NCBI GenBank assembly: GCA_003241385.1
Contig: QFPO01000002.1
Span: 1 to 64,000 of the forward strand
Length of the DNA stretch: 64,000 nucleotides
Reading direction: 5' to 3'
DNA from: Rhodanobacter denitrificans
Lineage (GTDB): Bacteria; Pseudomonadota; Gammaproteobacteria; Xanthomonadales; Rhodanobacteraceae
The notes under the pieces are model-generated. The model was given only the letters and a program-made list of their open reading frames with translations, did not search any database and had not been told where the DNA came from. Shown in pieces: positions 43,174 to 51,970 of the stretch; the stretch's first letter is position 1, and the number at the start of each line of letters is the position of its first letter. A program made the translations under genes and the position numbers.

Positions 43174-44058
43174 ATGATGAAGACTCTCAAGGTCGCGCTG
43201 CTGCAGGAATCCAACCGCGGCAGCCGCGACGCCAACCTCGCCGCGATCGAAACCGGCCTGCGCGAAGCCGCCGCGGCCGGTGCCGAACTGGTGCTGCTGC
43301 AGGAGCTGCACAACGGCCCCTACTTCTGCCAGCACGAGAACGTCGAGGAGTTCGACCGTGCCGAGGCGATCCCGGGCTACAGCACCGAGAAGCTCGGCGC
43401 GCTGGCCGCGGAGCTCAAGCTGGTGCTGGTGTCCTCGCTGTTCGAACGCCGCGCCGGCGGGCTGTATCACAACACCGCCGTCGTGTTCGACCGCTCGGCG
43501 ACGATCGCCGGCAAGTACCGCAAGATGCACATCCCGGACGATCCGGCCTACTACGAGAAGTTCTACTTCACGCCGGGCGACCTCGGCTTCAATCCGATCG
43601 AGACCTCGGTCGGCCGCCTCGGCGTGCTGGTCTGCTGGGACCAGTGGTATCCGGAGGCCGCGCGCATGATGGCGCTGGCCGGGGCCGAACTGCTGCTGTA
43701 TCCGACCGCGATCGGTTGGGATCCGTCCGACGAGCCGGCCGAGAAGGCGCGTCAGCGCGATGCCTGGATCACGATCCAGCGCGCGCATGCGGTCGCCAAC
43801 GGCGTTCCGGTGCTGGCCTGCAACCGCTACGGCTTCGAGGCCGCGCCGGACGGCGGCCGCGGCATCCAGTTCTGGGGATCGAGCTTCGTGGCCGGACCGC
43901 AGGGCGAGTTCCTCGCGCAGGCGCCCGAGGACCGTCGCGAGCTGATGATCGTCGAGGTCGACCTGGCGCGCAGCGAGTCGGTGCGGCGGATCTGGCCGTT
44001 CCTGCGCGACCGCCGGATCGACGCCTACGCCGATCTGCTCAAGCGCTACCGCGACTGA
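43174..44058 (+). CDS. aguB: N-carbamoylputrescine amidase
   Basis: A 294-residue nitrilase-superfamily enzyme that converts N-carbamoylputrescine to putrescine in the agmatine route. The catalytic triad is visible: Glu44 (LLQELHNGPYFCQ), Lys117 (KYRKMHIPDDP) and Cys154 (VLVCWDQWYPEAAR). The ELHNGPYFCQHE and YYEKFYFTPGD segments are typical of this subgroup. The ATG at 43174 is used; the next codon is also ATG. The partner agmatine deiminase gene (aguA) is not in the window, though the two often sit together. The gene lies next to the low-G+C island. Confidence 0.93.
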   Translation: MMKTLKVALLQESNRGSRDANLAAIETGLREAAAAGAELVLLQELHNGPYFCQHENVEEFDRAEAIPGYSTEKLGALAAELKLVLVSSLFERRAGGLYHNTAVVFDRSATIAGKYRKMHIPDDPAYYEKFYFTPGDLGFNPIETSVGRLGVLVCWDQWYPEAARMMALAGAELLLYPTAIGWDPSDEPAEKARQRDAWITIQRAHAVANGVPVLACNRYGFEAAPDGGRGIQFWGSSFVAGPQGEFLAQAPEDRRELMIVEVDLARSESVRRIWPFLRDRRIDAYADLLKRYRD

Positions 44059-44070
44059 CGGCCCCGCATC

Positions 44071-45339
44071 GTGTCGATTCCGCCCGAAGCGGCCGCCGCG
44101 CCGGCCACCCTGCCCGAACCGAACACCCCGCCCGATGCAGCCGACGCATTGGCCGGCCAGCCGATTGCGCGGGTCAGCCGCGACGGCGTCGAGTACGTGA
44201 TCCTCGGCACCGCCCACGTCTCGCGTGCCAGCGTCGAGGCGGTGCACGCGATCGTCCGCGAGGAGACCTTCGACGCGATCGCCGTTGAGCTGTGCGAGCC
44301 GCGCTTCCGCTCGATCAAGGATCCCGATGCGCTACGCAACCTGGACCTGTTCCAGGTGATCCGCCAGCGCAAGGTCGGCCTGGTCGCGGCCAATCTGGCG
44401 CTCGGCGCGTTCCAGCGCCGCATCGCCGAGCAGTTCGGCATCGAGCCGGGCGCCGAGATGAAGGCGGCGATCGACGAGGCCGAGTCGCGCGGCCTGCCGC
44501 TGTGGCTGATCGACCGCGAGGTCGGCATCACGCTGCGCCGCGCGATCCGCAGCGTCGGTTTCGTCGAGCGCATGGGGCTGATGGCCGGCCTCGCCGGCAG
44601 CCTGCTCTCGCGCGAGGAGGTCGAGGAAAGCGAGATCGAGAAGCTCAAGCAGGGCGACATGCTAGGCAGCATGTTCGGCGAGTTCGCGAAGGAATCGCCG
44701 CCGCTGTACGAGGCCCTGATCGCCGAGCGTGACCGCTACATGAGCGCGCACCTGCGCGAGGAAGCCGAGCGCACCGCCGAGCCGGTCACGCGCGTCCTGG
44801 TCGTCATCGGCGCCGGCCACATGGCCGGCATCGAGCGCGAGCTGGTCGAGCAGACCGAGCCGCCCGGTCCGCTGCAGCAGCGCCTGGCCGAGTCGCCGCC
44901 GCCCTCGCCGTGGCCGAAGGTCATCGGCTTCGCGGTGTTCGCCGCGATCGCCGCGGCGATCGCGCTGCTGTTCGCGCGCGGCGCCGATTTCGGCACCGAT
45001 GCGCTGGTGGTCTGGGTGCTCAGCACCGGCATCGGCGCCGCGCTCGGCGCGCTGGCCGGCGGCGGCCATCCGCTCAGTGCATTGGCCGCGTTCGTCGTCG
45101 CGCCGCTCAAGCCGTTCCGCCCGGGCGTGCCGTCCGGCGCCGCCAGCGCCGCGGTCGAGGTCTGGTTTCACCGTCCGCGCGTGGCCGATTTCGACCAGCT
45201 GCGCGACGACGTCACGCACTGGACCGGCTGGTGGAAGAACCGCGTCTCGCGCACGCTGCTGGTCTTCATGTTCACGAACATCGGCATGATGTTCGGCACC
45301 TGGGTGGCCGGTCTTCGGATCTTCGGGAAGCTGATCTAG
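44071..45339 (+). CDS. TraB/PrgY-family membrane protein
   Basis: A 422-residue protein of the TraB family (named for a plasmid pheromone-shutdown protein). The N-terminal domain shows YVILGTAHVSRASVEAV, DAIAVELCEPRF and LVVIGAGHMAGIERELV, the conserved TraB motifs with His and Glu residues that may form a metal-dependent peptidase-like site. The C-terminal part has several membrane spans (about 285-420). Bacterial function is not established. The start is GTG at 44071. The next gene begins within its stop codon (TAGTG at 45337-45341). Confidence 0.9.
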   Translation: MSIPPEAAAAPATLPEPNTPPDAADALAGQPIARVSRDGVEYVILGTAHVSRASVEAVHAIVREETFDAIAVELCEPRFRSIKDPDALRNLDLFQVIRQRKVGLVAANLALGAFQRRIAEQFGIEPGAEMKAAIDEAESRGLPLWLIDREVGITLRRAIRSVGFVERMGLMAGLAGSLLSREEVEESEIEKLKQGDMLGSMFGEFAKESPPLYEALIAERDRYMSAHLREEAERTAEPVTRVLVVIGAGHMAGIERELVEQTEPPGPLQQRLAESPPPSPWPKVIGFAVFAAIAAAIALLFARGADFGTDALVVWVLSTGIGAALGALAGGGHPLSALAAFVVAPLKPFRPGVPSGAASAAVEVWFHRPRVADFDQLRDDVTHWTGWWKNRVSRTLLVFMFTNIGMMFGTWVAGLRIFGKLI

Positions 45340-47972
45340 TGAACTTCGTCCGCAAGCTGTTCAAACCACGCTGGCAGTCGTCCGACGCGGCCGTGCGCCT
45401 GACCGCCGTGAACGGCGAGGCGGCGCCCGAGCTCATCGCGGCGCTGCCGCAGATCGCGCGCAGCGACGCCAGCCCCGGCGTGCGGCTGGCCGCGCTCAAG
45501 CGGCTGGCCGATCCGGGCCTCGCCCAGGCGCTGGCCCAGGACGATCCCGATGCCGGCAATCGCGAAGCGGCGCGTGCCCTGTGGTTCGACCTGCTGGCCG
45601 GTCGTCACGCCCAGTCGCCGCCGCTGATCGAGCGGCTGCGGCTGGCCGCCGCACAGGATGCACCGCGGCTGATCGAGCATCTGGCCGAGCACGCCGCCGA
45701 GACCGAACTGCGTGCCGCCGCACTGATGCGCGTGACGCGTCCGGCCCTGCTGGTCGAACGCGCGACCGCCGAATCCGATGCCGGTCTGCGCCTCGCCGTC
45801 GTCGAGCGCATCGACGACGAAGTCCTGCTCGAGCGCATCGCCGAGCGCAGCCGCAAACGCGACAAGCAGGTCTACCGCCGCGCCCGCGACAAGATCGAAG
45901 CCGGGCGCCTCGCCCGCGGCGACGACACCGCGATCGCCGAGGAGGCGCGCCGGATCTGCGAGCAGCTCGAACGGCACCTGCGCGAGGGCGACCGGCCCGC
46001 CGACGACGAGGCCGCGCTGCAGGCGCGCTGGAATGCGATCGCCGACCGCGCGCCGGCGTCGTTCCGGACCCGCTTCCAGGCCGCCGGCGATCTGCTGGCG
46101 CTGCGCCGCGACCCCGAACAGATGGCCGCGCTGCGCCAGCGCAGTGCCGAGATCGAGGCGATCGGCGCGGAGATCGCGTCGATCGAGCACGCGCTCGCCG
46201 AACGCGATGCGGTCGAGCAGCGCGACGCGATCAGCCAGCGCATCGACGCGCTGGCCGAGCGCTGGAGCACCGTCGACGATGCCGGCGGCAGCCTGCGTGA
46301 AGGACACGAACACCGGCTGTCGGCAATCGTCGCCCGGCTCGGCGAGCTGGCCAATGCACCCGCTCCGCTGCCGGCACCGCCCGCGCCGGTCGCGACGCCC
46401 GCGGCGGCGGTGAAGCGCCGCGACGACCCGGCCGAGATCGAACGCCGCCGGGCCGAGCGCGAACGCCGGCACGCCGCGCTCGGCGATGCGCTGAGCGCGC
46501 TCGAGGCGGCCCTCGACGCCGGCCGCAGCGGACCGGCCCATCAGGCGCATGCGCGCCTCGCCGCGGCACGCCAGGCACTGCACGAAGCGCCGAGCGACGA
46601 GGTCGCACGGCGTCTGGCCGATGCCGAGGGCCGCTACGCGCAGATCGCGCGCTGGCAGCGCTGGAGTGACGATCAGCGCCGCGAGGCCCTGTGCGGCGAG
46701 ATCGAGGCGCTGGCCGCGAGCGGCCTGCATCCGGACGCCGTCGCCACGCGCGTGCGCGAGGCACAGGCCGAATGGGCGCGGCTCGACGCGCACGATGGCG
46801 GGCGCGGCGGCGGCCTGGTGCGCCGTTTCCACGCCGCCTGCCGCGAAGCGCTCAAGCCGACGCGCGCCTATTTCGAGAAGCGCGACGCGCTGCGCCAGAC
46901 CCAGGCACAGGCGATCGGCGCGCTGCTCGATGGCCTGGACGATCCGGACGCGCCGGCGCCGGACGTCCGCGCGCTCGCCGCGCGCCGTCGCGAGATCGCC
47001 GACGCCCTGCGCGGGCTCGACCGCGTCGATCCGCGCGAGCGCAAGGCGCTGGCCGAGCGGCTGCGCACGGGACTGGCGACGCTCGAGGCGCGCATCGCCG
47101 AACACGACGCTGCCGTCGAGGCCGCCAAGCAGCGCCTGATCGGCGCCGCCGAGGCGCTGTCCGGCGAGGCCGACCTGCGCAGCGCGATCGCCGGCGCCAA
47201 GGATCTGCAGCGCCGCTGGCAGGCGGCCGGCAACGGCCGGCGCGCGCGCGATCAGAAACAGTGGACGGCATTCCGCAGCGCGATCGATGCGGTGTTCGCA
47301 CGCGCCGACGGCGTACGCGCCGAGAGAGACGCACAGGCTCAGGCGACGCGCGAGAGCGCCGCCGCGCTATGCGCGGAGCTCGAATCGCTCGCGTCCGCCG
47401 ATCGTGCCGATCGTGCTGCACAGACCCGGATCGAACAGGCCTGGCAGGCGCTCGGCCTGCGCGACGACGATCTGCAGCGGCGATTCCGCGCCGCGCAGGA
47501 CGCGCTGCGCGCGGCCGCCGAGCGCCGTGCGCGTATCGAGCGCCGGGCCGGCTTCGATGCCTGGCTGGCCTTGTACGCGACCTGTCGTGCGACCGAGCGC
47601 GGCGACGGACCCGGGCAGGCACGGCAGTCGGACGCGCCCGCAGCGCTCGCCGCAGCCGGACTGCAGCGGCGCATCGAGCAGGCACTCGCCGGTGACACCG
47701 CGGCCGCCGCCGACGACAGCGCGGCACGCGACTGCCTGGTCGAACTGGAGGCGCTGGCCGCGATCGACTCGCCCGAGGAAGACCGTCAGCGCCGTCTGGA
47801 TCTGCAGGTCGGCCGGCTCTCCTCACGCCTGCGCGGCGGCGACACGATCGGCGTCCACGATCAGCTGGTCGGCCTGCTCGAACGCTGGTCCGCACTCGGC
47901 CCGGTATCGGACGAGGCCCTGGAGCGGCGTTTCGAGCGCGGTGTCAGGCGCGCGATCGAGTCACTGCCTTAG
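45339..47972 (+). CDS. large DUF349 coiled-coil protein
   Basis: An 877-residue protein that is almost wholly alpha-helical, rich in Ala, Arg, Glu and Leu, with repeated DUF349-type units of about 70-80 residues (pattern W..a....r..d...wq.fr.a.da.f.r). Examples are QRRWQAAGNGRRARDQKQWTAF split around W, and AWQALGLRDDDLQRRF. The N-terminal 200 residues look like HEAT-style helices (LAALKRLADPGLAQAL). It is predicted cytoplasmic. The GTG start overlaps the TraB-family stop codon, so the two products may work together. No enzymatic motif is seen. Confidence 0.88.
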   Translation: MNFVRKLFKPRWQSSDAAVRLTAVNGEAAPELIAALPQIARSDASPGVRLAALKRLADPGLAQALAQDDPDAGNREAARALWFDLLAGRHAQSPPLIERLRLAAAQDAPRLIEHLAEHAAETELRAAALMRVTRPALLVERATAESDAGLRLAVVERIDDEVLLERIAERSRKRDKQVYRRARDKIEAGRLARGDDTAIAEEARRICEQLERHLREGDRPADDEAALQARWNAIADRAPASFRTRFQAAGDLLALRRDPEQMAALRQRSAEIEAIGAEIASIEHALAERDAVEQRDAISQRIDALAERWSTVDDAGGSLREGHEHRLSAIVARLGELANAPAPLPAPPAPVATPAAAVKRRDDPAEIERRRAERERRHAALGDALSALEAALDAGRSGPAHQAHARLAAARQALHEAPSDEVARRLADAEGRYAQIARWQRWSDDQRREALCGEIEALAASGLHPDAVATRVREAQAEWARLDAHDGGRGGGLVRRFHAACREALKPTRAYFEKRDALRQTQAQAIGALLDGLDDPDAPAPDVRALAARRREIADALRGLDRVDPRERKALAERLRTGLATLEARIAEHDAAVEAAKQRLIGAAEALSGEADLRSAIAGAKDLQRRWQAAGNGRRARDQKQWTAFRSAIDAVFARADGVRAERDAQAQATRESAAALCAELESLASADRADRAAQTRIEQAWQALGLRDDDLQRRFRAAQDALRAAAERRARIERRAGFDAWLALYATCRATERGDGPGQARQSDAPAALAAAGLQRRIEQALAGDTAAAADDSAARDCLVELEALAAIDSPEEDRQRRLDLQVGRLSSRLRGGDTIGVHDQLVGLLERWSALGPVSDEALERRFERGVRRAIESLP

Positions 47973-47976
47973 AGCG

Positions 47977-47994
47977 GGCCGCCGCACGGCGGCC
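47977..47994 (+). terminator. hairpin after the DUF349 gene
   Basis: An 8-bp stem GGCCGCCG/CGGCGGCC starts five bases after the stop codon. The loop is only two bases if fully paired (four if the last pair opens). No T tract follows. Confidence 0.4.
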
Positions 47995-48231
47995 GCGCGC
48001 GGATGCGCGCCGCCGTTTCCTCGCCGCGCCGGCGATGCGGCACGAACGCGCCAGCCAAGCCGCATGGCTGCCGAGCGCCCAGGAGGACACGCTCTTCACG
48101 CATCTGCGGACATCGACCTGCGGTCGATCCGGTTCGCATCGCATGCGCTCGCTTCCGCTCCGGCTGCGGCTTTCAGCTGTGACGTGGGTGCCCTGAAGCG
48201 GGTCGATCATCGCAGGTCGTCCAGGCCGAAG

Positions 48232-48269
48232 CGCTGCCCCGTGTCCGAACGAAGCGAGTGGGGGCAGCG
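48232..48269 (-). terminator. hairpin after the epimerase-like gene
   Basis: A 9-bp perfect stem CGCTGCCCC/GGGGCAGCG with a 20-base loop lies about 30 bp downstream (minus strand) of the gene ending at 48299. The loop sequence can fold further. No T tract. Confidence 0.4.
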
Positions 48270-48298
48270 TGTCCGGACGCCGGACGGTCGACCGGCGC

Positions 48299-49447
48299 TC
48301 AGCCGGCCTGTCTGGCCTGCCAGGCCTTGAGCACCTCGGCCTCGCGTTCGCGCGTGAGGCCGGCGCCGAGCTTGGCCTGCCGTTCGGCCGGCTGCTGCTG
48401 GAACCAGGCCAGCGTGTCGGCCGCGGTCGTCGCGAGAGGACGGAACGTCAGGCCCTGGTCGAGTGCGCGCTTGATGCTGCGCCGCGCGAAGCCGGCGGTC
48501 TCGCCGCTGCCGGGCAGCCACACCGGCACGTCTCGCCACGGCGCGACCTGCTGCGCGGCGAGGAAGTCGGCCGGGATCCAGTGCAGGCGCGCGCCGGCGG
48601 TGTTGGTCGCGCGAATGCCGTAGAGCATCGCGTCGGTGCGCATCGTGTAGTCCGGTCCGGTCGCGTTGTAGACGCCGGTGGCCTTGGCCTCGACCAGGCG
48701 GATCATCCACTCGGCCAGGTCGCGCGCGTCGATGAACTGCACCGGATCACTGCCGTCGCCCGGCGCGACGACGTCGCCGCCGGCCGCCAGCCGTACCGGC
48801 CAGTACGTGAAGCGGTCGCTCTCGTCGCCCGGACCGACGATCAGGCCCGGTCGCACGATCGTCGTGCCGGCGCCGAACCACTTGCGCGCCTCGGCCTCGC
48901 AGGCCGCCTTGAGCGGTCCGTACAGGCTCATGTCGGCGCGCAGCGAGGTCTGCGTCTCCTTCATGACGTCCTTGCCGGTGTAGGCGGCCAGCGGCGCAGA
49001 CTCGTCGGCGTCGACGGCGGTGCTCGCCGCGTAGACCGAGATCGTCGAAACGAACACGTACTGGCCGACCTTGCCCTTGAGCAGCTTGCCGACGTCGCGC
49101 ACCCAGAACGGAATGCTGGTCGGGTTGTCGATGCACACGTCCCATTCGCGCCCCTTGAGCGCGTCGAGCGCGCCTTCGTTGCGGTCGCCGGTCAGCTGCT
49201 CGACCTCGGCAGGCCATTCGCGCGTGCGGCGGCCGCGGTTGAACAAGGTGACCTTGTGGCCGCGCGCGAGTGCGTAGCGGACCTGATGCGGACCGACGAA
49301 ACCGGTGCCGCCGAGGATCAGGATGCGCAGCGGCCGCGCCGCGGCCGGCGGCGGCGTCGGCGCGGCGGCGCCGAGCACGTTGGCCGACAGCGCAGCCGCG
49401 CCGGCCAGCGCGCCAAGACGGAACAGATCGCGACGAGTGATCGACAT
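48299..49447 (-). CDS. Tat-exported NAD-dependent epimerase/dehydratase-like protein
   Basis: A 382-residue extended-SDR protein with a twin-arginine signal (SITRRDLFRLGALAGAAAL). The Rossmann motif ILGGTGFVGPHQ and the next strand ending FNRGRR bind the nucleotide. FVSTISVYA and YGPLKAACE hold the Ser and the YxxxK catalytic pair. GLIVGPGDESDRFTYWPVR matches the substrate region of epimerases. Export of a cofactor-binding protein through Tat means it folds with its cofactor in the cytoplasm first, as in glucose-fructose oxidoreductase. GGAG nine bases upstream favours the ATG at 49447 over 49456. It is divergent from the MocR gene. Confidence 0.87.
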   Translation of the reverse strand: MSITRRDLFRLGALAGAAALSANVLGAAAPTPPPAAARPLRILILGGTGFVGPHQVRYALARGHKVTLFNRGRRTREWPAEVEQLTGDRNEGALDALKGREWDVCIDNPTSIPFWVRDVGKLLKGKVGQYVFVSTISVYAASTAVDADESAPLAAYTGKDVMKETQTSLRADMSLYGPLKAACEAEARKWFGAGTTIVRPGLIVGPGDESDRFTYWPVRLAAGGDVVAPGDGSDPVQFIDARDLAEWMIRLVEAKATGVYNATGPDYTMRTDAMLYGIRATNTAGARLHWIPADFLAAQQVAPWRDVPVWLPGSGETAGFARRSIKRALDQGLTFRPLATTAADTLAWFQQQPAERQAKLGAGLTREREAEVLKAWQARQAG

Positions 49448-49759
49448 GGCGGGCATCTCCGGCAGGTGTTCGGCATGGAAGGCCGCATTGGAGCCTGCGC
49501 CGAAACGCCGCAGCAGGGCCGAAGGTCACGGCCATGACCTCTGGCGGAGCGGCGGGCCGCGAACGCGCACGGAACGCTCCCGGCAGCACCGCCCGACCCG
49601 TACCTCGCCTCGCCCAGGTTCGCTCGCCGGCCGGATCAGTCGCGCCGGACGCCGCAACTGATCCGGTGTTTTTTCGAACAACTGGCTCTGTTGCTCCGAG
49701 GCGGTGGCGCCGACAATGCGGCAGCCCGCCCGACCGGATGCCTGCCCGTCCCGCCCGCC
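49448..49759. other. divergent intergenic region with inverted repeat
   Basis: About 312 bases between the epimerase-like gene and the MocR-type gene. The notable structure is the 10-bp inverted repeat plus T6 at 49631-49674. No gene is supported. Confidence 0.5.
49631..49674 (+). promoter_or_regulatory. 10-bp inverted repeat followed by T6 (operator or attenuator)
   Basis: CCGGATCAGT (49631-49640) and ACTGATCCGG (49657-49666) are exact inverse copies 16 bases apart, followed by TG and six T (49669-49674). The element lies 86 bp before the MocR-type start. It could be the binding site of that regulator or a transcription stop in its leader. It cannot serve the epimerase gene as a terminator because that gene runs the other way. 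Confidence 0.5.
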
Positions 49760-51184
49760 ATGAAGCGCTACGAAGCCCTCGCCGACGCCATCGCCGAATC
49801 GATCCGCAGCGGCGTGCTGCGTCCGGGTGACCGGATGCCGTCGGTGCGGCAGGCCAGCGTGGCGCGCCAGGTCAGCCCGTCGACGGTGTTCCAGGCCTAC
49901 TACCTGCTGGAGGCACGCGGCCTGATCCGCGCGCGTGACCGCTCCGGCTACTACGTGACGGCCGGCTCGCAGGCGCTGCTGCCCGAGGCCGAACAGGCCG
50001 ATCTGCCCGAGCCCGAATCGGCGCCGGTCGCGATCAGCGAGCGCGTGTTCGAGGTGCTCGAATCGACTGCCGAGCGTGACGTCGTGCCGTTCGGCTCGGC
50101 GTTTCCGAGCCCGCAACTGTTCCCGCTGCAGCGGCTCGCCCGCGTGATGGCGGCGACCGTGCCGCGGCTCGATCCGTGGAGCAGCGTCGACGATCTCGGC
50201 CAGGGCAATGCGCGGCTGCGCCGGCAGATCGCGCTGCGCTACCTGACCGACGGCCTGCACGTGCGCACCGAGGACATCGTCGTCACCAACGGCGCGCTCG
50301 AGGCGCTGAACCTGTGTCTGGCCGCGGTGACGCGGCCCGGCGATGCGGTCGTCGTCGAGTCGCCGACGTTCTACGCGGCGCTGCAGGCGCTCGAGCGCAA
50401 CGGCCTGCGCGCGATCGAGGTGCCGACGCATCCGCGTGAAGGCATCGACCTCGCCGCGCTGGCGCAGGTGTTCGAACGCCACCGGCCCAAGGCCTGCTGG
50501 CTGATGACCAATTTCCAGAATCCGCTCGGCAGCCTGATGCCCGACGCGAAGAAGCGCGATCTGGTCGCGCTGGCGACGCGGCACCAGGTGCCGCTGATCG
50601 AGGACGACGTCTACGGCGAGCTGTACTTCGGCGCACGCCGGCCGGTGCCGGCCAAGGCCTACGACGGCGAGGGCTGGGTCATGCATTGCGCCTCGTTCTC
50701 CAAGTGCCTGGCGCCGGGCTACCGGATCGGCTGGACCGCGCCGGGCCGCTTCACGCGCGCGGTCACGCGGCTCAAGCTCAGCAGCAGTCTCGGCGCGTCG
50801 ATCCCGGCGCAGGCGACGCTGGCGGCGTATCTGGAGAAAGGCGGCTACGACAAGCATCTGCGTCAGCTGCGGCATGCGCTGTCGGTGCAGCAGAACGCGC
50901 TGCTGCAGTCGGTCGCGCGACACTTCCCGGACGAGACGCGTACGACGCGGCCGGACGGCGGCTATTTCCTCTGGGTCGAGCTGCCGCCGCACGTGCGCAC
51001 GCTGGACCTGCACCGCTACGCGCTCTCGCACGGCGTCAGCATCGCGCCCGGGCCGATCTTCTCGGCGCGCGGCGGATTCGACCACTGCCTGCGCCTGAAC
51101 TACGGCCATGCCTGGGACGAACGCAGCGAGCATGCGCTGGCGACGCTCGGCCGGCTCGTGCGCGCATTCAGCGCGTCGGCCTGA
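49760..51184 (+). CDS. MocR-type GntR regulator/PLP-dependent aminotransferase
   Basis: A 474-residue fusion. The N-terminal GntR winged helix (about residues 1-72: YEALADAIAESIRSGVLRPGDRMPSVRQ, with SPSTVFQAYYLLEARGLI) joins a class I aminotransferase-fold domain (about 95-474). That domain has GQGNARLRRQIALRYL, NFQNPLGSLMPDAKK, EDDVYGELYFG and SFSKCLAPGYRIGW (the Lys that binds PLP). These proteins usually use the PLP domain as a ligand sensor, for example PdxR and GabR. Here a true aminotransferase activity cannot be excluded. The target may be the divergent epimerase-like gene or itself. The ATG at 49760 fits the family N-terminus. Confidence 0.92.
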   Translation: MKRYEALADAIAESIRSGVLRPGDRMPSVRQASVARQVSPSTVFQAYYLLEARGLIRARDRSGYYVTAGSQALLPEAEQADLPEPESAPVAISERVFEVLESTAERDVVPFGSAFPSPQLFPLQRLARVMAATVPRLDPWSSVDDLGQGNARLRRQIALRYLTDGLHVRTEDIVVTNGALEALNLCLAAVTRPGDAVVVESPTFYAALQALERNGLRAIEVPTHPREGIDLAALAQVFERHRPKACWLMTNFQNPLGSLMPDAKKRDLVALATRHQVPLIEDDVYGELYFGARRPVPAKAYDGEGWVMHCASFSKCLAPGYRIGWTAPGRFTRAVTRLKLSSSLGASIPAQATLAAYLEKGGYDKHLRQLRHALSVQQNALLQSVARHFPDETRTTRPDGGYFLWVELPPHVRTLDLHRYALSHGVSIAPGPIFSARGGFDHCLRLNYGHAWDERSEHALATLGRLVRAFSASA

Positions 51185-51217
51185 GCCTTGATTCCTCGAT
51201 CGATCGAAACCCTTCCC

Positions 51218-51970
51218 GTGAACGAAGACCCACGAACCCTACCCCGACCCGCGACCGGCGCGCGCCTCGCGCGCTTCGCCTGTGCCGCGCTGCTGGCCTT
51301 CGGCGCCGTGCAGGCGCAGACCGCCGACGAGGACCTGCGCGAGCGCCTCGCCGCCTGCGCGGCCTGCCACGGCGAACGCGGCGACGGCGTCGCCGGCTCG
51401 ACCTACTACCCGCATCTGGCCGGCAAGCCGGCCGGCTATCTCGTCGAGCAGCTGCAGGCGTTCCGCGACGGCCGCCGCCACTACTGGCAGATGGTCTGGC
51501 TGACGCAGTACATGGACGATGCCTACATCGCCGAGATCGCCGCCTACTACGCCGCGCAGCCACCGCATACGCAGGCCGCCGACATCGGTGCGCCGGCGCT
51601 GCCGGCGGCCGTGCGCGAACGTGCCGAGCAGCTGGTCCGTCACGGCGATCCGCAGACCGGCCTGCCGGCCTGTGCCGCCTGTCACGGCGCGATGCTGACC
51701 GGTCTGGAACCGGCCGTGCCGGCCCTGGTCGGCCTGCCGCAGGACTACATCGTGTCGCAGATCGGCAGCTGGCGCGACGGCACGCGCCGCTCGAAGGCGC
51801 CCGACTGCATGGCGAAGATCGCCGCCAAGCTGACACCGGCCGACATCCGCCTCGTCGCGCAGTACCTCTCGCATCAGTCGCCCGGCGCGCACGACCGGCC
51901 GGCCGCCGCCGGCAGCCTGCTGCCGCCGCTCGCCTGCGGCGATCTCCCGTATGCGCAGGTGACGCCATGA
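51218..51970 (+). CDS. dihaem cytochrome c (c4-like)
   Basis: A 250-residue periplasmic cytochrome with a signal sequence and two CAACH haem sites (first Cys47-His51, second in the C-terminal half). Each is followed by c4-like sequence (YYPHLAGKPAGYLVEQLQAF; VPALVGLPQDYIVSQIGSW). The start is uncertain: GTG at 51218 gives a normal signal peptide, while a TTG at 51188 would add ten residues. The C-terminal 40 residues are Pro/Ala rich. The next gene begins inside its stop codon. It follows the MocR gene by 33 bp but is probably functionally separate. Confidence 0.88.
   Translation: MNEDPRTLPRPATGARLARFACAALLAFGAVQAQTADEDLRERLAACAACHGERGDGVAGSTYYPHLAGKPAGYLVEQLQAFRDGRRHYWQMVWLTQYMDDAYIAEIAAYYAAQPPHTQAADIGAPALPAAVRERAEQLVRHGDPQTGLPACAACHGAMLTGLEPAVPALVGLPQDYIVSQIGSWRDGTRRSKAPDCMAKIAAKLTPADIRLVAQYLSHQSPGAHDRPAAAGSLLPPLACGDLPYAQVTP

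Larger units (their letters stand above)
47973..48298. other. convergent intergenic region
   Basis: About 326 bases between the DUF349 gene and the epimerase-like gene. It contains the hairpins described at 47977 and 48232 and no supported gene. Confidence 0.5.

Noticed and set aside
45339..47105. 589-residue antisense open frame over the DUF349 gene
   Set aside because: It is a shadow of the helical DUF349 sequence and carries no motif or plausible start.
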